DNA from: Caulobacter sp. Root343
Lineage (GTDB): Bacteria; Pseudomonadota; Alphaproteobacteria; Caulobacterales; Caulobacteraceae
Assembly: GCF_001425745.1 (NCBI RefSeq)
Contig: NZ_LMDF01000008.1
Coordinates: forward strand, 205,260-253,533
Reading direction: 5' to 3'
Length of the DNA: 48,274 bases
Below are positions 23,825-31,386 of this stretch, in pieces (position 1 is the stretch's first letter; each line of letters starts with the position of its first letter). Both the position numbers and the translations under genes were made by a program. A model generated the notes under the pieces. It made no database searches, was not told where the DNA came from, and worked only from the letters and a program-made list of their open reading frames with translations.

Positions 23825-24760
23825 GTGTCCACCTCCGCTATCGAACCGGTCTCGTTCTCCCTCTACAGCAAGGACTTCCCGCGCTTCGCCCAAGAGCTGG
23901 GCGCCTCGTTCGAGCGCTACGGGTTCGCCGTGCTGTCCGAGTACGACCTGCCGCAGGACCGCATCGACGCGGCCCTTTCCGACACCAAGGCCTTCTTCGC
24001 CCTGCCGGTCGAGACCAAGAAGCAATATGCCGGGGTCAAGGGCGGCGCGCGCGGCTACATCCCGTTCGGGGTCGAGACCGCCAAGGGCGCCACGCACCAC
24101 GACCTGAAGGAATTCTGGCACATGGGCCGCGACCTGCCGCCCGGCCACCGCTTCCGCGCCACCATGGCCGACAACGTCTGGCCGGCCGAGATCCCGGCCT
24201 TCAAGCACGACGTCAGCTGGCTGTACAACGCGCTGGACACCATGGGCGGCAAGGTGCTGGAGGCGATCGCCACCTACCTGAAGCTGGACCGCGACTTCTT
24301 CAAGCCGACCGTCGAGAACGGCAACAGCGTGCTGCGCCTGCTGCACTATCCGCCGATCCCGCAGGACGCGACGGGCGTGCGCGCCGGCGCCCACGGCGAC
24401 ATCAACACCATCACGCTCCTGCTCGGCGCGGAAGAAGGCGGCCTGGAGCTGCTGGACCGCAATGGCGAGTGGCTGCCGATCAACCCGCCGCCGGGCTGCA
24501 TCGTGGTCAATATCGGCGACATGCTGGAGCGCCTGACCAACCACGTCCTGCCCTCGACCATCCACCGCGTGCAGAACCCGCCGCCCGAGCGCCGCAACGT
24601 GCCGCGCTATTCGACGCCGTTCTTCCTGCACTTCGCGTCGGACTACGAAATCAAGACCCTGCCCAACTGCGTCACGCCCGAGAACCCGGACCGCTATCCG
24701 GAATCGATCACGGCCGACGAGTTCCTCCAGCAGCGCCTGCGCGAGATCAAGCTGGCCTAA
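23825..24760 (+). CDS. 2-oxoglutarate/Fe(II)-dependent dioxygenase (isopenicillin N synthase family)
   Basis: This is a 311-residue non-heme iron oxygenase of the IPNS/2OG family. N-terminal DIOX_N features (RYGFAVLSEYDLPQDRID, FFALPVETKKQYA, ARGYIPFGVETAKG) precede the catalytic double-stranded beta-helix. The iron ligands are His190-x-Asp192 (GAHGDINTITLLL) and His247 (STIHRVQNP), and Arg261-x-Ser (PRYSTPFF) should bind the 2-oxoglutarate carboxylate. The GTG at 23825 has GAGG upstream; a TTG at 23810 would add five residues. The substrate cannot be told: the family includes flavonoid, gibberellin, ethylene-forming and nucleobase-type oxygenases. It stands alone and is preceded by a palindromic site. 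Confidence 0.9.
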   Translation: MSTSAIEPVSFSLYSKDFPRFAQELGASFERYGFAVLSEYDLPQDRIDAALSDTKAFFALPVETKKQYAGVKGGARGYIPFGVETAKGATHHDLKEFWHMGRDLPPGHRFRATMADNVWPAEIPAFKHDVSWLYNALDTMGGKVLEAIATYLKLDRDFFKPTVENGNSVLRLLHYPPIPQDATGVRAGAHGDINTITLLLGAEEGGLELLDRNGEWLPINPPPGCIVVNIGDMLERLTNHVLPSTIHRVQNPPPERRNVPRYSTPFFLHFASDYEIKTLPNCVTPENPDRYPESITADEFLQQRLREIKLA

Positions 24761-24768
24761 AGCCTTTT

Positions 24769-24797
24769 GATGCTCCCCCGCGCTGCGGGGGAGCATC
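24769..24797. terminator. Perfect 13-bp hairpin between convergent genes
   Basis: GATGCTCCCCCGC (24769-24781), loop GCT, then GCGGGGGAGCATC (24785-24797) form a perfect stem with a three-base loop. It sits between the dioxygenase stop (24760) and the TadG-like stop (24804). Neither side has a real T-run, so termination may depend on the hairpin alone or on Rho. Confidence 0.7.
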
Positions 24798-24803
24798 TTC
24801 GGC

Positions 24804-26693
24804 CTATTTCGCGATCCGGAGCGACGAGATCTCCTGGGCGATGGCCTTGAAGGCCGTCTTCAGCTCGCTGCCGGTGGCCGGGAAGAAGACCTTGGTGCTG
24901 TCCGTGGCGCAGTCGGTCAGGAAGCTCTTGGCCGCCGCGTCGGAGCCCACGTCGAAGCCCACCGTGTACAGCGTGATGTCGTTGTTCGAGTTCTTGATCG
25001 CATCGCACAACGCCCGGGCCTGGGTGAAAGGACTGCCGTTGGTCGCGGCGCAGTTGATGTGATCGGAGGCGCTGCCGGTCCCACCGCCGGCGTCGGACGC
25101 GATCACGCCCTTGCAGTACGGCGTGTTGAAGGCGCCGTCGGTCATCAGGATCACGACCTTCATCAGGTCCTTGGTCTTGTAGGCCGCCGGTTTCTGCGAC
25201 GCGTTGGGCCACAGGTAGGAGAAGTTCGGCGAGATCATGTACCAGCCCCAGGCCAGGCCGATCTGACCGGCCGTCGAGCTCCCCGCCGCCAGGGTGCTGA
25301 TCTGGGCCTTAAGCGCCGTCCTGTCGCTGGACAGCGGCATGATCTCCGCGTCCGGGCACGGATTGGGCTGATAGGTCCAAGGATCGGTGTCGTTCGCGGT
25401 AGAAGGATAGTTCCACCCCACGAAGGCGGTGCTGGGCGCGGCGTCGGTATAGGCCTGCGGCCCGGTCCGCTCGCTGACACAGCGGCTAAGGCTACGGGTC
25501 ATCGGATAGGAGCCGTCGGATCCCGTATAGACAAACTTCGTGCAGCCGGGATTGGTGCTCTTTTCGCACGTCGCCGTCCCGCCGCCGGTATAGGTCCCCA
25601 ACCCGAAGCCGGCGAGGCCTGTGTCGAAGGTCGTCGTGGACAGGCTGGTGATCGTCCGCTTCGTGCCGTTCAGGGCGGTCAGCCCCCCCATGCCGGCAAA
25701 GCTGATCTCGTCGTTCGTTATGAAGCCGTGGACGGTGCTGGTGGTGACGACGATCGAGCAGGTGCTGGTCAGACATTTCTGCGCCGCGCCGCCGCCGCTG
25801 CCGTAGTTCTTGGTGGTGGTGGCGCCCTGTAGCGAGAAGCTGTTCGAATCCACCTTGGTGATCGTGTAGATCTGGTTGTTCAGCGTGGACAGGTTCCCGC
25901 TAATCCCAGAGACGTAGACCTTGTCACCGGTCGCGTAGCCATGATTGGCGATCGTGACGACCGGCGGACCGGCCTTGGTGATCCCCGTGATCGACTGGGC
26001 GGCGGCCAGCCAGGTCGCGCCGCTGATCGCCCGCACCGGCACGGGCCCGCGCACGGCGTCGGCGTAGGTGTCGACATTGACGCCCGCCGAGTAGGGCACC
26101 AGCGCCACCTTCGAATAGAACGGTGTCTGGGTGTCCTTGACGATGATGTCGACCAGATCGGACGCCGCGGTCTTGAGGTCGGTGATCCGCGAGCCGGCCA
26201 TCGAGCCGGTGATGTCCAGCACTAGCGAGACTTCCAGGTTCTTGGACGATCGCACGACGTCCGAGCTCGCCGTCACCGTGAAGTTGCCGCTGGTCCACAG
26301 GCCGATGATGATCGGCTGCAAGGTCGCGGTGGCCGTGCCGATGATGTGGTTGTTGGTCCCGGCCTTGAACGTCGCGTTCGCGGCGGTCAGGCCCATGTTC
26401 AGGTTCGCGACCTCGGCCACGAAGGCCGGATCGCCGACCGCTTCCAGCTCGGCGTCCGTCGCGGCGGTCGAGCGGGCGGCCATCAGCGTCGCCGCGTCCA
26501 GCGCGTCCTGCATTTGACGGCGCTGCAGGCTGATCCGGCCAATGTCCACCAGGGCGAACACCAGGACCGTCAGCGGCAGGGCCAGCAGCGCGAACTGAAT
26601 GGCGATCGCTCCGCGCTGATCGCGCCGCAGACGGCCGCCGAAAGCGAAAACGCCTTCGCTCAGGCGGCGGAAGATGCGGCTCAGGGTCGACAT
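24804..26693 (-). CDS. TadG-like pilus-assembly protein with vWA domain and two inserted beta domains
   Basis: This is a 629-residue envelope protein. The N-terminus has the TadE/TadG form, RRDQRGAIAIQFALLALPL followed by a single membrane helix (about 24-53) and a helix RRQMQDALDAATLMAAR. A von Willebrand A domain starts near 153 with the metal site LVLDITGSM (Asp160-x-Thr-x-Ser164) and resumes after residue 380 with the late strand VVILMTDGAFN. Between them are two tandem segments of about 60 residues (236-297 and 308-370) that resemble each other (VVTIANHGYATGDKVYVSG; VVTTSTVHGFITNDEISFAG), like the FCCH-type beta domain found in phage and bacterial surface proteins. Eight or more cysteines in the later part suggest disulfides. 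Start ATG 26693 lacks a good SD. No other tad genes are adjacent. Confidence 0.85.
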   Translation of the reverse strand: MSTLSRIFRRLSEGVFAFGGRLRRDQRGAIAIQFALLALPLTVLVFALVDIGRISLQRRQMQDALDAATLMAARSTAATDAELEAVGDPAFVAEVANLNMGLTAANATFKAGTNNHIIGTATATLQPIIIGLWTSGNFTVTASSDVVRSSKNLEVSLVLDITGSMAGSRITDLKTAASDLVDIIVKDTQTPFYSKVALVPYSAGVNVDTYADAVRGPVPVRAISGATWLAAAQSITGITKAGPPVVTIANHGYATGDKVYVSGISGNLSTLNNQIYTITKVDSNSFSLQGATTTKNYGSGGGAAQKCLTSTCSIVVTTSTVHGFITNDEISFAGMGGLTALNGTKRTITSLSTTTFDTGLAGFGLGTYTGGGTATCEKSTNPGCTKFVYTGSDGSYPMTRSLSRCVSERTGPQAYTDAAPSTAFVGWNYPSTANDTDPWTYQPNPCPDAEIMPLSSDRTALKAQISTLAAGSSTAGQIGLAWGWYMISPNFSYLWPNASQKPAAYKTKDLMKVVILMTDGAFNTPYCKGVIASDAGGGTGSASDHINCAATNGSPFTQARALCDAIKNSNNDITLYTVGFDVGSDAAAKSFLTDCATDSTKVFFPATGSELKTAFKAIAQEISSLRIAK

Positions 26694-26823
26694 GGAGGGT
26701 TCCGGACGAAGCTTTTCGGCCTGAACTTGGCCGAGGAGGGTGAACAAGCCGGAAACGGCGTTGGTGAACGATGCGCGCAACGCTGGCTTCGACTCTCGGC
26801 GCGCCTGCGGCTAAAGAGCCCGG

Positions 26824-27561
26824 ATGCCGTTCACCGCCACCGTCCTGACCATGTTCCCCGAGGCCTTTCCCGGCCCGCTCGGCGTCTCGATGATCGGGAC
26901 CGCCTGGACGGAGCAGGACCTGTGGCGTTTGGAAACGCTGGACATTCGGGCCTTTTCCAAGGATAAGCGCGGCTTCCTCGACGACACCCCCGCGGGTGGC
27001 GGCGCTGGAGCCGTACTCAAGGCGGACGTCATCGCCTCCGCGCTCGACAGCGTGGAGCTCGGTGGGCGGCCGCTTTTGTACATGAGCGCCCGGGGCAGGC
27101 CCCTGACCCAGGCGCGCGTTCGGGAGTGGTCCAAGGCGCCGGGTATCGTGGTGCTGTGCGGCCGCTTCGAAGGGGTGGATCAGCGGGTGCTCGACGCCCG
27201 CGGGTTCGAGGAGGTCTCGGTCGGAGACGCGGTTCTCGCCGGTGGCGAGGCGGCGGCGATGGTTGTGATCGAGGCGTGCGTTCGACTTGCCCCGGGGGTT
27301 CTGGGGAACATCGAGAGCACGCTGGAAGAAAGCTTCGAGGACGGCCTCCTCGAGCATCCGCAGTACACGCGACCGCGGACGTTCGAAGGGCTCGACATCC
27401 CCGAGGTGCTGCTATCGGGCGATCACAAGCGGATCGACCAATGGCGCAAAAGTATGCGTGAAGAAACGACCCGCGAGCGGCGGCCCGACCTCTGGGAAGC
27501 GCATCTCGCCAATCAACAGGCAAAAGGCGACCCGAAAACGGGTAAGCCCAAAGGAGACTGA
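26824..27561 (+). CDS. trmD: tRNA (guanine-37-N1)-methyltransferase
   Basis: This 245-residue SPOUT-class enzyme methylates G37 of tRNAs for Leu, Pro and Arg, preventing +1 frameshifts. The typical N-terminus (TVLTMFPEAFPGPLGVSMIG) is followed by the trefoil-knot AdoMet site: LYMSARGRPLTQ, IVVLCGRFEGVDQRVLD and VSVGDAVLAGGEAAAMVVIEACVRL. RRPDLWE near the end is the usual C-terminal mark, followed by a lysine-rich tail of about 15 residues. It lies four bases before rplS, the common pairing, but rpsP and rimM, which often precede it in one operon, are absent; the upstream neighbour is the divergent TadG-like gene. Confidence 0.97.
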   Translation: MPFTATVLTMFPEAFPGPLGVSMIGTAWTEQDLWRLETLDIRAFSKDKRGFLDDTPAGGGAGAVLKADVIASALDSVELGGRPLLYMSARGRPLTQARVREWSKAPGIVVLCGRFEGVDQRVLDARGFEEVSVGDAVLAGGEAAAMVVIEACVRLAPGVLGNIESTLEESFEDGLLEHPQYTRPRTFEGLDIPEVLLSGDHKRIDQWRKSMREETTRERRPDLWEAHLANQQAKGDPKTGKPKGD

Positions 27562-27564
27562 GAC

Positions 27565-27966
27565 ATGGCTATCAACATCATCAAGCAACTCGAGCAGGAA
27601 GAGTCCGCTCGTCTGCTGGCCGTCCGCGCGATCCCGGAATTCCGTCCCGGCGACACCCTGCGCGTCAACGTGAAGATCAAGGAAGGCGAGCGCGAGCGCG
27701 TTCAGGCCTACGAAGGTGTCTGCATCGCCCGTCAAGGCGCCGGCATCCACGAGAGCTTCACGGTCCGCAAGATCTCGTTCGGCGAAGGCGTGGAGCGTCT
27801 GTTCCCGCTGCTCTCGCCGAGCATCGACAGCATCGAAGTCAAGCGGCGCGGCGTCGTCCGTCGCGCCAAGCTGTACTACCTGCGCGACCGTCGCGGTAAG
27901 TCGGCCCGTATCGCCGAGCGCGCTGGCGCCCCGAAGGCTTCGGCTTCGGCTTCGTCGGAAGACTAA
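27565..27966 (+). CDS. rplS: 50S ribosomal protein L19
   Basis: This 133-residue ribosomal protein sits at the 30S-50S interface near bridges B6 and B8. The sequence matches the family throughout: IIKQLEQEESARL, FRPGDTLRVNVKIKEG, RVQAYEGVCIARQGAGIHESFTVRKIS in part, GVERLFPLLSPSIDSIEVKRRG and RRAKLYYLRDRRGKSARI. The C-terminal extension (APKASASASSED) is low complexity and typical of alphaproteobacterial L19. AAGGAGA lies at about 27550-27556, giving strong initiation, and codon use is highly biased as expected. A strong intrinsic terminator follows. Confidence 0.99.
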   Translation: MAINIIKQLEQEESARLLAVRAIPEFRPGDTLRVNVKIKEGERERVQAYEGVCIARQGAGIHESFTVRKISFGEGVERLFPLLSPSIDSIEVKRRGVVRRAKLYYLRDRRGKSARIAERAGAPKASASASSED

Positions 27967-27992
27967 GCCTTTCGAGCTTCGGAAAAGATCGA

Positions 27993-28024
27993 GGCCCTGG
28001 CGGAAACGCCGGGGCCTTTTTCTT
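27993..28024 (+). terminator. Intrinsic terminator of trmD-rplS
   Basis: GGCCCTGGCG (27993-28002), GAAA tetraloop, CGCCGGGGCC (28007-28016), then TTTTTCTTT. The 10-bp stem has one G-U pair and the T-run is good, so this should end the ribosomal transcript efficiently 27 bases after the rplS stop. Confidence 0.95.
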
Positions 28025-28121
28025 TGGGCCTATTCCTTGATTGGCATGGGCGATGCTGACGAGCTCGGTGAGCGTCAGCTTTGAGTGGCTAGCCGCGCTC
28101 GGCCAGGCCCCTGGCCGCAGT

Positions 28122-28643
28122 TCAACCGAAACGGAGCAAGAAGCGATTGGCCAGAGCGGCCGCGTTTATGCGAGAGGCAGAAGCGTTCTCGATTTCCTCG
28201 GCGTCGTCGCTGTCCCTCACGGTCACAAAGGCCGTAACCTCCGCAAACCGCTCGCCCAGCGCCGCCTTGGCGAACACCAGGGCATTGGTCATCGCTTCAA
28301 TCAGATTGTCGAAGTAGCTATCGAAATCTGCTTTCTCCTGTTGCGCGAGCAGCGCATTCACCCGTGAAAAGGCGGCCCTGTCCCAGCCTTCCACGACCCA
28401 TTCGGCAGATGCCCAACGGTAATAAATTTCGTCCTCAGGCGAATTCGGCTCGTCCTCGGCTTCGGCGGCTAAATGGATTTGATAGCCTTCCTCAGTGTTA
28501 GCGGCCATCGCGACATTGGCGCCGTCATCAGACGTAAATAGAGCCAATGCATATAGATGCTCGCCCTCATGCCTAGACAGGATATTTCTTGCCGCCGCCA
28601 GCGCCGCCGCTTGAATTTCCTCAGAAATGTCTTTCCAACTCAA
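28122..28643 (-). CDS. DUF4303-like protein
   Basis: This is a 173-residue soluble acidic protein resembling DUF4303 (family by pattern: an N-terminal helical region ISEEIQAAALAAARNIL, then YALALFTSDDGANVAMAANTEEGY, and an acidic stretch EAEDEPNSPEDEIYYRWASAEWVVEG). The last third is helical with FDNLIEAMTNALVFAKAALGERF and a strand VTAFVTVRDSDD. DUF4303 proteins are of unknown function and often occur near polymorphic-toxin loci (memory, unverified). GC and codon choice are visibly lower than in the neighbours. It is the last gene of a five-gene minus-strand cluster; 236 bases without a clear gene separate it from the next. GAGGAG lies upstream of the ATG. Confidence 0.75.
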   Translation of the reverse strand: MSWKDISEEIQAAALAAARNILSRHEGEHLYALALFTSDDGANVAMAANTEEGYQIHLAAEAEDEPNSPEDEIYYRWASAEWVVEGWDRAAFSRVNALLAQQEKADFDSYFDNLIEAMTNALVFAKAALGERFAEVTAFVTVRDSDDAEEIENASASRINAAALANRFLLRFG

Positions 28644-28879
28644 CGGGCTCCTCCTCGGGGAAAATTGCTAGCGGCTACTCACAGTTCCCGCGGAATCCGT
28701 ATTTGCGCTCTATGTCAGGAGTTTCCTGGAGCTGCCCGGAGGCGCCAATTGTTTTCCGCAGGCGCCTGACTTCGGACCCGCCGGGAGTCCGCCAAGGGTG
28801 GTGAGCGGACATGGACAGGATGTAGTCCTGTGCGCTGGCGCAACGCCTACTTACTTCTGCCGGCGCTGGATTGCTGCCC
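28644..28879. other. Gap inside the low-GC cluster
   Basis: No convincing gene is seen. Plus-strand frames at 28557-28804 run into the neighbouring antisense gene and show no domain. A small stem GTCCGC / GCGGAC spans 28787-28810. The stretch may be a decayed gene or the promoter of the DUF4303-like gene. Confidence 0.4.
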
Positions 28880-29149
28880 TTACCTGGTGGCCAGCAGGCC
28901 TTGCCTCTTTAGGTCGGCATAGATGCAATCTTCCTTGGCGCGCGTCTGCGGCACACGTCGATCGACGTATGCCGCCCAGCCATCGCCAATCTTGGTTGGC
29001 GTGAACTCTCGGAGGCCGCATCTACCGGCGGCGTCGATGATCTGCCGGCGATCAGCCCATCGGTTCTCATCACCGACAAAGCAACTCGCCAACGCCGAAG
29101 CCATAACGAGGATCAGAACGATTGGCTTTGCGAGCGCCTTGTTTCTCAT
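28880..29149 (-). CDS. Small predicted lipoprotein (89 aa)
   Basis: This is an 89-residue protein of unknown function. The N-terminus RNKALAKPIVLILVMASALASC is a lipoprotein signal with lipobox ALASC, so the mature part of about 70 residues would be membrane-anchored. The mature part has two further cysteines (GRCGLREF, EDCIYADL) that could pair, and a compact basic/aromatic middle (KIGDGWAAYVDRRV). ATG 29149 begins four bases after the upstream stop codon, so the two genes are probably co-translated; a TTG at 29167 would add six residues. It belongs to the low-GC cluster. I do not recognise the family. Confidence 0.65.
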   Translation of the reverse strand: MRNKALAKPIVLILVMASALASCFVGDENRWADRRQIIDAAGRCGLREFTPTKIGDGWAAYVDRRVPQTRAKEDCIYADLKRQGLLATR

Positions 29150-29153
29150 TCGC

Positions 29154-29411
29154 CTAGGCGATCTCAACGTCTTGCTCGGTGCCCGACGGCAGTTCGCTTA
29201 GATCAAGGTCCCAGCCGCCTTCCGCTCGAAGAAGGCCAATCCGAAACGAAGGCCCTTCGCCGCCACTGTTCATATACCAGCATTGGATCCGGTCTGCGTC
29301 AGCGGCCAAGAATTGTATGAAATTCATGTCCACGTAGGACCCGATGCGCTCCGCGATGGCCTCGGCGATGTCGAGCGCGCCGACGCGCTTCAGGATGGTC
29401 ATGCTGGGCAC
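29154..29411 (-). CDS. Small hypothetical protein (85 aa)
   Basis: This is an 85-residue soluble protein of unknown function. GTG 29411 has GGGAGG at a good distance; ATG 29402, three codons on, is the alternative. The first half is helical (ALDIAEAIAERIGSYVD); the second half has alternating strands (IQFLAADADRIQCWYMNS, FRIGLLRAEGGWDLDLSEL) and an acidic C-terminus. The compact alpha/beta make-up and acidity resemble small immunity-type proteins, which is only a hint. Its stop is followed within four bases by the start of the small lipoprotein gene, so both should be one transcript. Confidence 0.6.
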   Translation of the reverse strand: MPSMTILKRVGALDIAEAIAERIGSYVDMNFIQFLAADADRIQCWYMNSGGEGPSFRIGLLRAEGGWDLDLSELPSGTEQDVEIA

Positions 29412-29454
29412 TTTCGCCTCCCGCGTCGGTGTCGGCAACGGGTAGATGGCGGAA

Positions 29455-29727
29455 CTACTGCCGCAGTCGCCAGGCAGCGGTCTTGTACGGTTCGGGAACC
29501 GGATCGTTCAGCGGATCGAGACCCTGAGCCTCAAGCTCATCGAACCATCGACCGCGCCTAGACGGAGGCAGACGCTCCCCGCACCAAGGACAGAAATAGA
29601 TAAGTTGGCGAGACGCCCCACCCGGCGTCTCGACCGAGTACTCGTCGAACACCTCGTTATACTCGACAACGACCTTCTCATTCTCAGGGTGCGTGCTGAC
29701 GTGCCCGCTGCCGGTTCCATGTGCCAT
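29455..29727 (-). CDS. DUF6980-like small zinc-finger protein (90 aa)
   Basis: This is a 90-residue protein resembling DUF6980. The core reads IYFCPWCGERLPPSRRGRWFDELEAQGLDPL, very close to the family form as I remember it: a CPWCG knuckle, then LP-x-S-x-R-x-x-W-F-D-E-L-E, and a final proline-rich PVPEPYKTAAW. Only one CxxC pair is visible, plus histidines near the start (MAHGTGSGHVSTH), which might complete a zinc site. The usual N-terminal cysteines of the family appear lost, since this copy starts late. The function of the family is unknown. ATG 29727 is preferred over an upstream start because of the clean N-terminus. Confidence 0.7.
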   Translation of the reverse strand: MAHGTGSGHVSTHPENEKVVVEYNEVFDEYSVETPGGASRQLIYFCPWCGERLPPSRRGRWFDELEAQGLDPLNDPVPEPYKTAAWRLRQ

Positions 29728-29784
29728 GGCGCTACAATAGCGGGCGCGGTCCATGGCGGCCAAGGGTGGAAGGCGGTCGTCTCG

Positions 29785-30201
29785 CTACGAGCGTTCGTAG
29801 TAACGCGGTGCGAAAACGATGACGCTCTGCGGTGGACGGTCGCCCGCTGCTTCGCTCCACACACCGAACCCGAATGATTGCGAAGTGAACCCCACGCCCT
29901 CACGTTCTAGGTCAGGGTCAGCACGCGACATCTCGTCGAGCAGTTGGGTGGCGGGAGTGTTTAGAATGTCGAGTTCATTAAACGTGACTTCTGCGGGGGA
30001 AGCGAACTCAACTGCCTCAAGCCCCCCATTCACGTCGTAATAGGCGAATGCCCACACCGACTTAAACACGTCTGCTGCCGTGTCTTCCGGCGTGCGTCTG
30101 AATATCTCGACCGGAACGGCTAACGCCGATCGGACCTGTTCTCGAAGCATCCCGAACCGGAGCGGGCCAACACCAGTCTGCGGATTGATGACGAAGCGCA
30201 T
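29785..30201 (-). CDS. Hypothetical protein (138 aa)
   Basis: This is a 138-residue soluble protein of unknown function. It begins with NPQTGVGPLRFGMLREQVRSAL, a pattern (GxGPhxhGM-x-x-x-x-h) seen at the start of many small uncharacterised proteins near toxin and secretion loci. A central strand region (VWAFAYYDVNGGLEAVEFASP) and an end in FGFGVWSEAAGDRPPQSVIVFAP follow. It is acidic and lacks membrane segments. It is first in the low-GC minus-strand cluster and therefore probably nearest the promoter (about 30202-30260). A single-domain immunity or regulatory protein is possible, but nothing in the sequence proves it. Confidence 0.65.
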   Translation of the reverse strand: MRFVINPQTGVGPLRFGMLREQVRSALAVPVEIFRRTPEDTAADVFKSVWAFAYYDVNGGLEAVEFASPAEVTFNELDILNTPATQLLDEMSRADPDLEREGVGFTSQSFGFGVWSEAAGDRPPQSVIVFAPRYYERS

Positions 30202-30286
30202 GGGGCAAGCTGTAGCGCCGCCGGTCCGTTGGTCAATGTCCGCTCAAGGTCGTAAGCCGACATTGCCGTCCAAATGCCGATCCGCT

Positions 30287-31324
30287 CTATTCCAGAAAGC
30301 GCACCACGACGTTCGAGGCCGGCAGTTCGTCGCGGCGGTCCGGGTCGAGGCCCGTCAGCGGGCTCCAGGGCGCCGCGCCCAGGCGGCCGAGGTCGTCATA
30401 GCGGCCCAGCAGGGTGAAGCGTTCGAAGCCATAGCCAAGCCCTTCGCCGAGCAGCGGTTTCGCCGCGTCGGCCACGTGCAGATGCAGGTGCGGCCCGGTG
30501 GAGTCGCCGGAAAAGCCCAGCGCGCCGATCACCTGACCTCGGCGGACGCGATCCCCCGCCCGCACGCGCGGGCTGCCCGGGATCAGGTGCTCGTAGATCG
30601 CGTAGCGACCGCCGCCGAGGTCGAGCGAGACATAGTTCCCCGCCGCCAGGTCCTCCGGATGCTTGCCGTTTTCGGAGACGTGGGCGCTTTCGGGGACGCC
30701 GTCGCGCACGGCCGCGACCGTGGCGTCGGCCACGGCCAACACGTCGGCCCCGTAGCCCAGGGCGTTGCGGGCCAGATCGGCGTCGCCCGTGGCTATGCGC
30801 CCTTGCGCATCCAGCCGCACCCAGTCGATCGCGGTGCGGCCCGGCAGGCGCGCCTTGCCGTCCGGGGCGTAGAACACCCGTCGGTGGCCGCGCGGCCAGT
30901 CGGCCTGGTAGATCGCCGCCCAAGGTCCGCCGCGGAGGGGCGGGCCGAGCACGGGGCCAGGGTCGGATGAGAGATCGGCTTCGAGCCTTTGGCCGCCGGC
31001 TTCGATGGCCAGCCGGCGTGTCGCGGTGGGCAGGTCCAGTTCGATGAACACCACCGCGCCGTCGCCTTGGACGACGCGCCGGCCCTCGAGCCCCTGGCCG
31101 TCGAATGTTCCAAGGATCGCGCCGCCGGCGGTGTCATGCACCGTCACGCTCGCGAGCGGCGTCTTGCCGACGTGAAGTTCGAAAAGCGCGCGCCGCCGGC
31201 CCTCGACCATCACCACGGCCGGAGCCTGGCGCAGGACGGGACCGGCGGCGCGTGCGGGTCCCGACACGAGCACCATGGCCAAGGGGGCGGCCAGGGCCGC
31301 GCGCCGGGTAACCTCGTCAGCCAT
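30287..31324 (-). CDS. M23 family metallopeptidase (exported)
   Basis: This is a 345-residue predicted exported zinc peptidase acting on peptidoglycan or a secreted peptide. The N-terminus has a twin-arginine-like signal (TRRAALAAPLAMVLVSGPARA). A beta-rich domain of about 110 residues precedes the LytM fold. The catalytic part shows HRRVFYAP and AIDWVRLDAQG, the GYGADVLAVADATVAAV block, GNYVSLDLGGGRYAIYEHL, VRAGDRVRRGQVIGALGFSGDSTG and the HLHLHV motif with the last zinc His. The first zinc His and Asp probably lie in the HRR and AIDW segments, as in the subfamily with a late-placed active site; this needs structural checking. No immediate partner; it is downstream of a 46-residue ORF on the same strand. 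Confidence 0.88.
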   Translation of the reverse strand: MADEVTRRAALAAPLAMVLVSGPARAAGPVLRQAPAVVMVEGRRRALFELHVGKTPLASVTVHDTAGGAILGTFDGQGLEGRRVVQGDGAVVFIELDLPTATRRLAIEAGGQRLEADLSSDPGPVLGPPLRGGPWAAIYQADWPRGHRRVFYAPDGKARLPGRTAIDWVRLDAQGRIATGDADLARNALGYGADVLAVADATVAAVRDGVPESAHVSENGKHPEDLAAGNYVSLDLGGGRYAIYEHLIPGSPRVRAGDRVRRGQVIGALGFSGDSTGPHLHLHVADAAKPLLGEGLGYGFERFTLLGRYDDLGRLGAAPWSPLTGLDPDRRDELPASNVVVRFLE

Positions 31325-31386
31325 TGTTCGCGCCCCTCCGCCTCGCTCAAGGACTTGGGAAGCCTGGCGGCCAGGTCAAGGCGAGC

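Noticed and set aside
27970..28121. Further gene between rplS and the DUF4303-like gene
   Set aside because: The gap holds the rplS terminator and short frames only; nothing has a ribosome site or gene-like composition.
28557..28804. Two plus-strand frames opposite the end of the DUF4303-like gene
   Set aside because: They overlap a better supported gene in antisense and their products have no recognisable order; the gap beyond 28644 is called non-coding.
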